Assembly: GCA_902728285.1 (NCBI GenBank)
Contig: CACVBU010000567.1
Span: 124,001 to 188,000, forward strand
DNA: 64,000 nucleotides
From: Clytia hemisphaerica
Lineage: Eukaryota; Cnidaria; Hydrozoa; Leptothecata; Clytiidae
Reading direction: 5' to 3'
Below are positions 36,598-48,149 of this stretch, one piece after another; within the stretch, counting starts at the first letter, position 1, and the number at the start of each line of letters is the position of its first letter. The position numbers and the translations under genes were made by a program. The notes below the pieces were generated by a model. The model was not told the DNA's origin, made no database searches, and saw nothing but the letters and a program-made list of their open reading frames with translations.

Positions 36598-39500
36598 ATG
36601 GCAGAATCGTGTAATACATATTGTACTGCGGACGAACGCCCTCCAGTTGAAAAATCTGAAAATGTTTCAGCAATAATTCCTCATCCCCAAGATATTGGTT
36701 ACGATGTTGAATTTGTAGAAGAAAACATCAAATTGGAGGGTATCACGTGTGTCATTTGCTCTTTGGTTATGAGGAGCCCGATTCAAGCACACAAATGTGG
36801 ACACCGCTTTTGTGCAAAATGTATTGAAAAGTACCACGAAACAAGGTATCGCCTTATTAATCGTCACCCTCTTTGTCTCACTAACTCCCCCTCTCTTCTC
36901 TCTCAACCCTTCCATTGTTTCCCTTTCCTCACCTTTACCCTCTCAATCACTACATCCTTCTTCTCCTTCCCCCTCTTCTCCACCTCTCTCTTCTCTCTCT
37001 CCTTCTCCTCCACCTCCCTCTTCTCCAACTCCCTTTTCTCCAACTCCCTCTTCTCCACCTTCCTCTTCTCCACCTCCCTCTTCTCAAACTCCCTCTTCTC
37101 CACCTCCCTCTTCTCCTTCTCCCTCTTCTCCACCTCCCTTTTCTCCACCTCCCTCTTCTCCACCTCCCTCTTCTCAAACTCCCTCTTCTCCACCTCCCTC
37201 TTCTCCACCTCCCTCTTCTCAAACTCCCTCTTCTCCACCTCCCTCTTCTCAAACTCCCTCTTCTCCACCTCCCTCTTCTCCAACTCCCTTTTCTCCAACT
37301 CCCTCTTCTCCACCTTCCTCTTCTCCACCTCCCTCTCTCAAACTCCCTCTCCACTCCCTCTCTTCTCCTCCCCTCTTCTCCACCTCCCTTTTCTCCACCT
37401 CCCTCTTCTCCACCTCCCTCTTCTCAAACTCCCTCTTCTCCACCTCCCTCTTCTCCACCTCCCTCTTCTCAAACTCCCTCTTCTCCACCTCCCTCTTCTC
37501 CACCTCTCTCTTCTCAAACTGCCTTTTCTCTACCTCCCTCTTAACTCCACCTCCCTCTTCTCCACCTCCCTCTTCTCAAACTGCCTTTTCTCTACCTCCC
37601 TCGTCTCCACCTCCCTCTTCTCAAACTCCCTCTTCTCAAACTCCCTTTTCTCCACCTCTCTCTTCTCCTTCTCCCTCTTCTCCACCTCCCTCTTCTCCAC
37701 CTCCCTCTTCTCCACCTCCCTCTTCTCCACCTCTCTCTTCTCCACCTCTCTCTTCTCCACCTCCCTCTTCTTCACCTCCCTCTTCTCCAACTCCCTCTTA
37801 TCCACCTCCCTCTTCTCCTTCTCCCTCTCCTCAAACTCCTCCATCTCTCTCTTCTCCACCTCCCTCTTCTCAAACTCCCTCTTCTCCACCTTCCTCTTCT
37901 CAAACTCCCTCTTCTCCACCTCCCTCTTTTCCACCTCCCTCTTTTCCACCTCCCTCTTTTCAAACTCCCTCTTCTCCACCTCCCTCTTCTCCTTCTCCCT
38001 CTTCTCCACCTCCCTCTTCTCCACCTCCCTCTTCTCCACCTCTCTCTTCTCCACCTCTCTCTTCTTCACCTCCCTCTTCTTCACCTCCCTCTTCTCCACC
38101 TCCCTCTTTTCCACCTCCCTCTTTTCAAACTCCCTCTTCTCCACCTCCCTCTTCTCCTTCTCCCTCTTCTCCACCTCCCTCTTCTCCACCTCTCTCTTCT
38201 CCACCTCTCTCTTCTCCACCTCCCTCTTCTCCACCTCCCTCTTCTCCACCTCCCTCTTTTCCACCTCCCTCTTTTCAAACTCCCTCTTCTCCACCTCCCT
38301 CTTCTCCTTCTCCCTCTTCTCCTTCCCCTCTTCTCCACCTCCCTCTTCTCCACCTCCCTCTTCTCCACCTCTCTCTTCTCCACCGCTCTCTTCTCTTCTT
38401 CACCTCCTCTTCTCACCTCCCCTCTTCTCCACCTCCCTCTTTTCCACCTCCCTCTTTTCCACCCCCTTTTCCACCTCCCTCTTTTCAAACTCCCTCTTCT
38501 CCTTCTCCCTCTTCTCCTTCTCCCTCTTCTCCACTTCCCTCTTCTCCACCACCCTCTTCTCCAACTCTCTCTTCTCCACCTCCCTCTTCTCCACCACCCT
38601 CTTCTCCAACTCTCTCTTCTCCACCTCCCTCTTCTCCGCCACCCTCTTCTCCTTCTCCCTCTTTTCAAACTCCCTCTTCTCCTTTTCTCTCTTCTCCACC
38701 TCCCTCTTCTCCACCTCTCTCTTCTCAAACTCTCTCTTCTCCACCTCTCCTTTCTCCACAGCCTTCTTCTCCACAGCCTTTTTCTCCACCTCCCTCTTCT
38801 CGAACTTCCTCTTCTCCTTCTCCCTCTTCTCCTTCTCCCTCTTCTCCAATTCCATCTTCTTAAACTTCCTCATCTCCACCACCCTTTTCTCCTTCTCCCT
38901 CTTCTCCACATCCCTCTTCTTCACCTCTCTCTTCTCTACCTCCCTCTTCTCCACTTTCGCTCTTCCCCAATTCCTTCTTCTCCACCTCCCTCTTCCTTGC
39001 TCACCTTTCTATATCTATAACCACTTGCAAACAAATTTTCATCCCTTTCTATAATGGTGCTGTAGGTGTGATGCCTTCTAAAATTTTAGAATGTTGATAG
39101 CTCTGACAGTCACTTTTTTTCTTCTCATTTCAGTGATGGTATTGTCTGTCCCTTCGACCGTCAACCGATTGAGGTAAAGATTCTATATTTTGTTTGTTTT
39201 TGAATTAAAAAACGGATCAATTGACCTTCTTTACTTAAAATCCAATAAATTTCCTTCGCTCCGGACTTAATTTAATAACAAAATATTTCTAGATTTTCAA
39301 AGATATCGGAAGGGAACGTGAAATTCTTGAAATGAAGGTCTACTGTAAAAATCGTCCACAATGCAGTTGGCAATCAGAACTCCGATATTTCGAGGTACCA
39401 CTATCATTTGTAACTTTTTTCTTCTGATTGATGGTAAATTTCACAGAAGTCACCAGTAGCCTTCTAAGGATATTGTAGAAGGAATTAAAACCTCCTTAGG

Positions 39501-41712
39501 GGGTTCAGAATTTGTTGTTTTTAGTGGTTCTTTGATGATTTTGAAGGGGTATTTATTAGTACGTCGCTCACAATTTCTTACAGGATCATATGAAGGAGTG
39601 TCTGTTCGAAACGATCGATTGTGATATGAATTGTGGTATCAAAGTTCTACGGTCAGATGTAAGGTTTTATTGTATTGATCCTGAAATCATGTACGTGTTC
39701 TGTCTTTGGTATAGGTTTGTAGATTTCAGAGAATCATTGACCATTCCCATAGTTCGGACCCCCCCCCCTTCCCTAAGGGGGGGATGACACCTTCCAAAAA
39801 AAGTGAAGAAAGGGGGGGTCAGAGATTTTCACTAAAAAGGGGGGGGGGGGTAGCAAGGAGGGGGGTCGTTAAAGAAGGGGGGCTTACATATATTGTAGAT
39901 TATTTTCCAGCACTGTTATGAAATTTGGTCTACATGAAAGGAAGTTCTTTATTTTCTCTAAAATTTGGTATTATATTTGCCAGACTTAATTTTTCTTTAC
40001 TGTTTCCCTTCCCTTTTTACCATAAAAAATTTAGCCCGAAACCCTTGGGGGATAGGCATTTTTAAAGGTTGAGGGGGATGCCAAGAAGGGGGGATCATTT
40101 AAGAAGGGGGGGGATAAATTTTGTTTTGATAGAAAAAGGGAGGTACAATTTTGGGTTATTGTATGGATTTCCTCAAGACAATAAAGCGTGGCTTTGATCT
40201 TTTAGTTTAGGATCATTTCCTTTTTAGATGAGAAATCATTTGGAAAATGATTGCCTGGTGGAATTTCCTTGTCAATATCAATCGATCGGATGTCTATTCA
40301 CTGTAAGTTTTCTCTAGGTTTAGAGGTCTAATTCGAGACGAAAATGGTTCCCAAACACTATTGTGTGGACACCAATAATTTGAAACGTCACCAAGCAAGA
40401 AGTTACAAATCAAAGCAGATCAAAACCGTTTTTATACACCCCTGTCGCACAGCCCCGGTGGAACTTTTTTCCTCAGTGAGGATAAAAATTCTTATCAAAA
40501 TCATAAATGGGGATGGAAATTCTATTGTTCCAAGGTTAAAAAACCCAATGGGGATGTTTTTGGAGTGCAATTTTTAAACATGGAATTTCGAGTTGGGATG
40601 AAATCAAGGTCGATTTCCCAGTGGGGCTGAAATTCAAGGGTATTTTCCAACCGGGGAGGAAATTTTGCTTAATTTTCCGGTGGGGCTGGTGTTCCAGCGG
40701 GTCTGTGCGACACAGGGGTGTTTTTATTGGAATGGAATTGCTGCGTTCTATTGATCCGAAACGTTTAAAAAACCAGTATGAACACTTTCTATCCGTAACA
40801 AAAACCATACCGAAGCTATGCTAACCGTAACGTCTGAACATGTTCTTAAATTGTGTGGAAAGATATTCACATCATGTTTATTTTTTTCAGGGCTCAAAAA
40901 GATCTTTAACGGAGCACATGGTCCTATCAACCAATCAACATCTCTTGTTCCAAATGCAGCATGAAGTGAGAAAGGTCAAGCAAGATTTCGATGAAAAATT
41001 GAAGGCTAAAGATTTGCAATTAAGGATTCTTGGTGAACGCTTGAAGACAGTTGAAGGTGAAATTGTCGTATTGAGAAATGAAAAGAAGAAGATGTCAGCT
41101 GAAATCAAAACCAAAAACGACAAGATGAATCAATTGGACGCAAAGTTAATAGAATTGGAGGATCTGGTTGAGGATAACCAACTCAAAAATTATAACAAAC
41201 TTGGGGATATGGCGAAAGCAATAGACGGTTTGAAAGTTGAAAATCAAAAAGCTGTAGCGAAAATAGATACCTTTTCACATCCATTCATTTTGAAAATTGA
41301 TAATTTTGACGAACAATTTAAACAAGCGAAAACCCAAAATAATATAATCAGATCACGACCATTCCTTTGTTTGGGCCAATACAAGGGGCAATTGAAGCTA
41401 TATTTAAATGGCAATAGTAATGGGATAGGCACTCATATATCAATATTTTTTTGTCTTATTGAAGGGCCTCTTGATGACATGATTGAATGGCCAATGAAAT
41501 GGAAGAAATGCACAATTGAACTGATCATAAATGACACAGTCATAGGGTCACATATATTGAGGGGCGTAAACGAGAATTTCAAGAACTTTAAACGTCCGAC
41601 TTTTGCTGAAAATGAAACCGGAAAACGAGGACCATCGAAATTTGTTGACCATAAAGATATACCCCATATCATTCGAGATGATATAGTAACGATCAAATTT
41701 GAAATTCATTAG
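36598..41712 (+). CDS. TRAF-family RING/MATH protein
   Basis: TNF-receptor-associated-factor type adaptor and probable E3 ligase, acting in the cytoplasm at receptor tails. Exons: 36598-36845, 39134-39173, 39293-39394, 39584-39658, 40228-40302 and 40891-41712. All phases match; 453 residues, a usual TRAF length. Seen: a RING with C51-x2-C54, C67-x-H69-x2-C72-x2-C75 and CPFD at 88-91, split by intron 1; TRAF-type zinc fingers over about 100-190 (YCKN..QCSW, CDMNCG, CQYQSIGC); a charged heptad-rich coiled coil at about 200-300; a C-terminal MATH domain from about 315 (HPFILKIDNF ... FVDHKDI ... DDIVTIKFEI). The start ATG is preceded by an A-rich leader. AATAAA lies at 41884. Which vertebrate TRAF it matches best is not decidable by eye, so no symbol is given. 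Intron 1 is a large minisatellite. Confidence 0.93.
36885..39000 (+). repeat. 2.1-kb polypyrimidine 15-bp minisatellite
   Basis: More than 100 copies of a 15-bp unit, consensus TTCTCCACCTCCCTC, with recurrent variants (caac, tcaaac, ttct substitutions). It fills most of TRAF intron 1. The plus strand is almost purely C/T. The unit length is a multiple of three, so long frames are open on both strands; these are artefacts of the repeat, not genes. Confidence 0.95.
40330..40853. mobile_element. Outer MITE interrupted by a nested element
   Basis: The flanks (40330-40436 and 40721-40853) together resemble the palindromic element at 59798-60025: shared 'actattgtg', 'gaaacgtcac', 'agttacaaatcaaagcagat' on the left and 'aaccgtaacgtctgaacatg' on the right. 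The outer left terminus is degraded. Located in TRAF intron 5. Confidence 0.55.
40437..40720. mobile_element. hAT-like MITE nested in another MITE
   Basis: 284 bp with ends CACCCCTGTCGCACAG and the mirrored CTGTGCGACACAGGGGTG, flanked by TTTTTATA and TTTTTATT, a near-perfect 8-bp target duplication as expected for hAT elements. The interior has several 'ggtggggctgg' and 'ttttccagtgggg'-like units. Confidence 0.7.
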
Positions 41713-43349
41713 ATGGACTGTGAACTTGGGATATTTTTCGAGTCCCAATTATTATTGATAGAAAGTTGCTGAATTTTCTAGATTGAATTATTCTAAACGA
41801 TAGGCTTATTTCTATTGACCCGTAAAAGTCTGTTTCAAGAAAATTAGCGGTCCATACAGTTTTAAACAGTACTCTCGATGGAAAATAAAATATAATAATT
41901 TAAACTCTGTCTATTACCGTGATATGGGTGCTATATGATAATTCGAAATTGCTACGGGGTAATATCAGTTTGTATAAACTAAAATTTATCCTACTTTTGC
42001 TAATTTTCTGTCTGAATGAGTCGTTGGGCATATTAGACTAAGTATAATTTAAAATAACCTTCCTTCATTTCCATTTTTTTGGAAAATTCTTGAAATAGAT
42101 CAATCCGATAAAAATGGTTTTTCCGACGAGGTATTACTGTTAATTATATCTTTCTCAATGTTTAAATACCAGCACGTGCTTACTGCTTTTTTTTCTTTAT
42201 AATTTTTTGTGTTTACTGTCATTATCTAATTCGATTTCTAGGTCTTAGATATATTTCTTTGACTTTTTATGTGCTTTTATTTAGTATTTCAATAATTGAG
42301 TCCTCAGAGTAATGTGAATATTGAAGATTTCCGAAGAATTAAGCTTCAGCAGAACAATTGATGTATGTGTTTTGATTACATGCTCTGAAGTGAAGTAAAA
42401 GTCTCTACTTATGCTTCTCTTTCCCAGCTCTAAAATTTGATATTTACCTCGATTCAACCTGATATCACAACGTTTTCTGCCCATACCATGTTGAAGTTCT
42501 TATTTCACAGCATCAGCTGTAGTTTTCAGGTTCTTTTCTTTCTGGCCTTTTCAGTTTTTTCTATGTTTTGTCTTTTTTGGTTATTTTTTCATTCTGCTCA
42601 TTGTTTTATTCTTTGTTTTTGCATTTTTAGGATTTTCAGTGTTGTTGAACATTTTCAGTTAATTTATATTAATTCATGTCGATTTATTCAATAAATTTCA
42701 AATAGTATATGTCAGCTTTGCTTTATCCTGTATTTTTCATTTGAAAATTTTTGGTCTGTATTTTATACACAAGTTGATAAAGAGCAGTGTCATTCTCAGT
42801 TCTGCATTCATTCCAAAAGGAGCACTTGAAGGTCGAACATCAATTTTTCAAATATCAATTTTCGACATGACTTAGTCATTCAATTCAAGACTTAGTCAAT
42901 TCATCAAACAGTTTTCATACCCAGGCTAACTGGTAAATTTGATTTGGCATTTCAGTGTTTGCTTTTCTTATCTGCCATCTTGCTTAGGTTTCGCCATTTT
43001 GCTTAGTCATTCATGCACTTCTTAGGACTTTTCAACCTACATTTTTCAACTTTAAACTGTTTACATAGACACTTAAATTATAATTTTAAACTCAATTCAT
43101 TATATCAAATTAGATATTTTTGTAAGACTTTGTTAATTTTTTCATTTTAGCTTGAACATATGTACCAAGTGTTACGAACACAGCCAAAGTCTTCGCCTTC
43201 ATTTGCCCCTGACCCAACATTCTAAAGATAATAACGAAAATTGCTAAGCGCCTTTGGAGGATTACCGTGCACGTAAGAAAATTATGACCATCTGTTATCA
43301 GGCTACCGCGTGTTTATCCGCAAATAAGGAAGCCTTTCTACTTCACTGT
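41713..43349. other. 3' end of TRAF transcript and gene-free spacer
   Basis: The first 177 nt are 3' UTR up to AATAAA at 41884-41889. The rest is T-rich with no exon, no clear inverted repeat and only low-complexity open frames. A 50-bp stretch at about 43255-43305 matches one at 35280-35329 upstream of the SINE head. Confidence 0.4.
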
Positions 43350-43565
43350 TCGATCAATGTCAATTGAAGAAATACATGGTCAGGAAATCGGGTTTGCGCG
43401 AGGCCCGAGGTCGAGATTTTTTTGGTCACGTGATCGAAACGCATGGGTAGAAGTCGGCGGAGAAGGAGGAGGAAATTTGAACACTATAGTATAACATCAT
43501 GTAACTAACAAGAACAAATCTAACCCATAATCATAGAAAAAAAAAGAACATTAACAAAAATATCT

Positions 43566-44778
43566 TTAACAAGCCAATACATTTTCAACAGCTTTTTTAT
43601 CGCTATTTTTCTTTAAGTTGTTTCGTAGACTCCCCTTTGATTTTTTGGCTTTCTCTTTTATTTTGTACTTTTGAATGATATCTTTAGCAAATGAAAATGA
43701 GCGCACTCTAACATACAACTCTATCAAACATTTGAGTAATTCTATCAAAATCTCTTCAGGGACATTGTCAAAACTTATGATATTCTGATAATGGCCAACA
43801 ACAGTATCATTTTTAGACAGAACACTTACAATGAAGGGTATATCGATCAATCTTATATTAGCCTTAGAGGTCTCTTTTCTGAATATTTTTTCTGTTTCAA
43901 TGAAAATGGCTTGAAAATCTTCATTTACACAACATAAACCACCCCTGTTTTGAGCTTCAATCAATGTCTGTCCTTCATCGCTAACGATACCATTTTCTAA
44001 TATACTTATAATGGCCTGGTTACGTCTTTTTGTTTCTCGCCTTTTTTACTAATTTACGCACAACATATCCTGACAAGTATTGCAGGGCATCTCTCTCAGT
44101 CTTAGAAATGGGCTTGACTTGGTTTTTTTCTTCATCAGGCTCAGCTTGAGGTGATTTATAAAAATGAACAATCTTCTCACCTAACCTTGTTATCAAAAGA
44201 GTAGCAGCAGGAAATGATAAGGACGGAAAGTAACTGCAAGAATCAAGGGCAAACGCATCAAAAAAGTTGTCGAGAAATTTACCAACATTTCCAGATTTTT
44301 CAAGGATTTTGAAAATTTCTTTGGCTTCTTTAATGAGCGTTTCACAGACTTGGTTGTTATAGCACTTGAAATTATCTCGAACTTCTTTTGGATAGCAGAG
44401 GTCTTTTTCAAGCTCTGCTATGGCTTTCTTGATCAAGTCATGCAACGAGCCACCATCTAACTTAGATTGATAGTAATTTACATAGTTGTACTCTACATGC
44501 ATGCAAGACATGTGCCTCGTTAACCCCCCTTTTGATTTTGTTATTTTACTACAATATTTACAAACAAACTGAGGTTTTGATGATTCCCCCTTCTCTTCTG
44601 AAGAAGCTTCACTAGTGGAGACTTCTTCGACCATGCCCACAACAACCTCACCCAATTCGAGATCCTCATCTAAAACCTCAAAGAATGCAGAAATATCCTC
44701 ATTGGGGTCCAGTAAGTCAAATTCTGTATCAGATTCAACCATTTCTTCAAAGATTTCAGTTTCAAGGTGCTCAGCCAT
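43566..44778 (-). pseudogene. Transposon-encoded C2H2 zinc-finger protein, frameshifted
   Basis: Frame starts at ATG 44778 (MAEHLETEIF...), is acidic for about 70 residues, then has a C2H2 finger (FVCKYCSK...TRHMSCMH). A helical middle region and the motif ALQYLSGYVVRKL follow. The frame is lost at a short A run near 44030; the +1 frame continues through GIVSDEG and NRGGLCC to a stop at 43566. A single extra A explains the break, so it is either a genuine mutation or a homopolymer error. The 'GYVVRKL' and 'NRGGL' motifs resemble the C-terminal part of P-element/THAP9-like transposases; this is a weak, by-eye resemblance. No complete catalytic domain was recognised. Confidence 0.6.
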
Positions 44779-44780
44779 CT

Positions 44781-45219
44781 CAGTTCGGCAAATTGCACAG
44801 ATCCGCAACGCTGCGAAATTCTGCATTTTTAGCGTTGTGATATTCCGCAACATAATTTCGCAGCTCTGGCCTTTGGACCAAAATCGGCATTGCAGGGCCT
44901 GGACCAGGGTCCCAAAATAATGTGCATTTTGAAGAACAACCTAAAAGGAAACTTTTCACCCTAGCATTTTAATTTCCTACCTAGCGATTATTCACAATCA
45001 TTCTTGGAAGAAATGCTACTTCGTTCAAAAAAGCGCTACTTTGTTCAAGACAGCAAGTTTTTGCCTGATTTTGCATGTGTTTAGAAGAAAATTGGTAGGC
45101 GCTCATAATTTTTAAAATCACAAGCTTCAATTGGAAGCGTTACGTAAAATAGCAGCCCAACCCTGGGGAAACGCTGCGAAAAACCGCAACGTTGCGGATC
45201 TATGCAATTTGCCGAACTG
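44781..45219. mobile_element. 439-bp MITE inserted at the transposon start codon
   Basis: Ends CAGTTCGGCAAATTGCACAG and the mirrored 'tatgcaatttgccgaactg', then 'atccgcaacg' mirrored by 'cgttgcggat'. Flanked by ATCT at 44777-44780 and 45220-45223, a 4-bp target duplication. Non-coding. Confidence 0.75.
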
Positions 45220-45490
45220 ATCTTGTTTCCATGAAAAACAAAAGGTAATGTTTACTTTTTTGTACAGTCCTAAGGTAGCAGACTCGCCTCCGCCGAAAAT
45301 CTACCCATGCGTTTCGATCACGTGACCAAAACAAAATGAACTTCAACCTTTTAGCCGGGACTTCCTGACCAGGTAGAGAATTCAATTGACATTGGTTCGA
45401 TTTACGCTCCTGTATATAGTACGTCATTACGTCATTTAATCCCTGGTGAAAAAAAAAACTCGGAGTCAATTTTTACCTACTTTTAATTTT

Positions 45491-45644
45491 GAGACAAGCT
45501 GGAGTTTTTACAAGCTCTTATTTGATTTGGTTGGTCGTTAAGATGTAATAAAAGAATCTTATTACTTTTTCTAAAGAACGCATCATCTCTATCACTTTAA
45601 ATGACCAATTAGTGAAGTATCTTGTAAAAACTCCAAGGCATCTC
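45491..45644 (+). mobile_element. 154-bp MITE family, copy 3
   Basis: Starts GAGACAAGCTGGAGTTTTTA and ends 'taaaaactccaaggcatctc'. Same length and interior as the copies at 12603 and 12870. It lies about 90 bp outside the transposon's right end. Confidence 0.7.
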
Positions 45645-47038
45645 TTAATTTTTCATCCCTGGAGTCGCTCCAAGTCTACCGTGAAAAGCACAGGTCGAAA
45701 TCATATATCGACGCTGTGCCGACCAATCGAGATTCTATTCAGCGCGCAATCAACAAGACAAACGTAACCACGACGACCATCCAAGATCTTGGATGAAGTT
45801 CAAAGTTGATTTTTTTTATTCCCGTCGTTGAAAACACAACTAAAAAAAGTCATCAATGCTTTTTAAAAAGAGTCAGTGATAGAGAATCGTAACATAAAGT
45901 CTGTCTATTATTTCGATTCAATTAAAGTGACATTTCCATAATTAATAGTTTAGTAATTACTGTTATACATTTGGGGATCATGTAAAAGATTTCTTTCGAG
46001 AGAAACTCACTTAAATTACACTTGGAGGTTTCTGGGGAATTCGTGAATAGTAAACTGCATACTGATACAGTCTGCTAGACATTAATAAGGTAATATTTGC
46101 TCTTCATCATTGATTCTTTCTACAGTGATTAGATTGACACATGCGCGATAAAATTTCTATTATTGGTCTTCAGAGGTTAATATATTCTTTGAAAACTTAA
46201 CCTCTGATACTCAGGGTACTCCAAGTCATCAAAAAATTTGCCGAAGTCTTCTTTCGTAAGTGAAGTCGATAAAAGCTACTTCGCAAATGTTGTCAGGGTT
46301 CAAATGAAGGAAGGATAGCCTCTATTATACTATTATACTTCACTGGGCATATTTTGTATATTTGCAATTTTATGTAAAATTCAAATATAGAATCTATCTA
46401 TCTATATATTTAATTAAACTCAGGCCCGAAGGTCCATTCTCGCTACATATAAAAATACAATGATAGTCATATAAAAACCTTTATTTATTACATGTTGAAC
46501 TATAAAGGGGGTATAAAAACAAATAAAAGAAAGCCTGAGAGGAAACTGAGAATTTAAGGCCGTAATATGTAAAAGTTTGGTATTCTGACGAAAATTGTGG
46601 TTTTTAATTTAGACTGAAAATCTTGGATTGAGATTTTTGAGAGTGAGATTGAGAAATTTCTATTCTATGTTACAAGTTCGTAAAACCGCCGTATGAAGAC
46701 TGATACTTCGGACATTCTGGTACAGAGTAAGCTACATACCCAACCTCGTCCCCGTGTATTCAAGGTTCTATTTCAGTAAGCATCAAAAGACTGATACGCA
46801 GGGAACGCACGACGCGTACGTACAACAGGGAGTGATCTTTCCCGAAGTTCGCTCAAAGGCTCAACATACAAATCTTTTTCTGAGCAATGATTGATTAATT
46901 TAGCCAATTACGTCGTAATTTCGAGTTTGACAAGAAATTGATTTGAATGTTGGGAGCGAAATTTTGGAGAGTTAGCCGCAAGTACGGTAATACGCACGTA
47001 GGTAATCGACCGCCGAAGGCGGTTAATTCTCCGAGCTG
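45645..47038. other. Gene-free spacer
   Basis: No exon with coherent splice sites and no long frame. A fragment near 46741 carries an 'aacctcgtccccgtg' end like the element at 23252. Otherwise I see nothing. Confidence 0.4.
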
Positions 47039-47390
47039 TATAGGGGGGGGGGTTTCATGGTTGGCGGAGGAGCGGAATCGGCCCTTTTTTCGGACGGAGT
47101 GGCGGAATTTGGCGAAAATTAAGACGGAATTACGGAGTTTGGGTTCTCTGACGGAGACGGAAAATTAGACAATTTTAGTGCGGAAAAACGGAATTTAGCA
47201 AAACAAATTGCGGAAAAACGGAATTTAGCAAAAAAATTTGCGGAATTTCGGAATTTTCGACAAAAATATTGAATTTCAAAGGAAATGACGGTGACGGAAA
47301 TTTGGTTCAATTTAAGACGGTTTGACGGAAATTGGGGAAAAAATTGACGGAATTGCGGAATCGGGTACCCCCTGAAACCCCCCCTGTATA
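47039..47390. mobile_element. Poly-G-ended inverted-repeat element
   Basis: 'tatagggggggggg' plus 'tttca' on the left is mirrored by 'tgaaaccccccctgtata' on the right. The interior has tandem 'tgcggaaaaacggaatttag' units and many 'gacgga/gcgga' words. Non-coding. Confidence 0.6.
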
Positions 47391-47472
47391 CGGGTAAAAA
47401 AGTTGGATTCAAAATTTATCACAACTGTGCTATCCTTTTGAATATTTTAAAATTTGACTCGCCCATTCATGC

Positions 47473-47817
47473 CTATTCTGCACGTTTTGCAGAATTTTGT
47501 CGGTTAAAGGTTTGAGCAGCTGAGACAAATTTGAGATATTTGTAGAATCGCTGGTTTTCTGAAATGTGTGGCGTTTTACTACGGAGATAAAAAAGCATTT
47601 TTTCGGAGATAACGACGTTAATTATGAATAGATGAAAAACATGCTGTGGCGCCCTGCTAGGGAGATAAATGTTAAGTAAATAAAAAAACTTAAAGTATTT
47701 ATCAGCTTCTGATTCAAACCACAAGTGATTAAACAACTCAAAATATACTAGCTCATCAAAATCACTAACCTCGTCAAGCAACTTAGCAAAACTGCCACAG
47801 TGGTTTAGCTTATACAT
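47473..47817 (-). CDS. Unrecognised 114-codon ORF
   Basis: Frame starting MYKLNHCGSF with an acidic and aromatic central part (DFDELVYFELFNHLWFES). Its amino-acid mix looks less random than neighbouring chance frames, but there is no known domain, no supporting splice sites, and it abuts a MITE. It may be a remnant of a mobile element. Confidence 0.2.
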   Translation of the reverse strand: MYKLNHCGSFAKLLDEVSDFDELVYFELFNHLWFESEADKYFKFFYLLNIYLPSRAPQHVFHLFIINVVISEKMLFYLRSKTPHISENQRFYKYLKFVSAAQTFNRQNSAKRAE

Positions 47818-47818
47818 G

Positions 47819-48080
47819 TATTTTTTTTATAAGCATACAAAAATCCGAAAACAGGCTCAGAGATGCTTAGGTTCAAAGCTTTATAAGGCTGAAAAATGCT
47901 TCAGGGGATGCTTAAATCTAAAACATAAATTTAGGGAAATACTGAAAGTACGCAAAATTCCTGCCAAAATCAGGAAAAAAACATTTTTCGTAGGCTCAAG
48001 TGATGTTTGCCATATGCCTAATTTTTCCCCATATCTGAGCCTAGATATGCTTATAAGTGCAATGCTTATAAAAAATATCC
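47819..48080. mobile_element. Palindromic MITE, TTTTTTATAAG family
   Basis: 'gtattttttttataagcata' on the left is mirrored by 'tgcttataaaaaatat' on the right. Inner 'gatgcttagg' and 'cctagatatgctta' words also pair. Related to 1339-1587 and 13052-13322. Confidence 0.5.
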
Positions 48081-48149
48081 ATATTTTCAAGTTAAATCAC
48101 GCAAACGAGAGTGTCGAAGTGTATGAAATTAGATACCTTACAAAATTCG

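Larger units (their letters stand above)
43350..45400 (-). mobile_element. DNA transposon with ~115-bp inverted ends
   Basis: The left end (43350-43465) and right end (45285-45400) are inverted copies: 'caatgtcaattgaa', 'tggtcaggaa' and 'ggtcacgtgatcgaaacgca' then 'tgggtaga' occur in the same order on opposite strands. Between them lies a single minus-strand ORF. Outer target duplications were not resolved. Confidence 0.65.

Noticed and set aside
36598-39054. 818-codon frame continuing from the TRAF first exon through an (LFSTS)n repeat, plus overlapping Pro/Ser-rich and (EKREV)n frames on both strands
   Set aside because: All arise because the 15-bp minisatellite is a multiple of three; the splice donor at 36846 and the phase-matched exon at 39134 explain the real gene.
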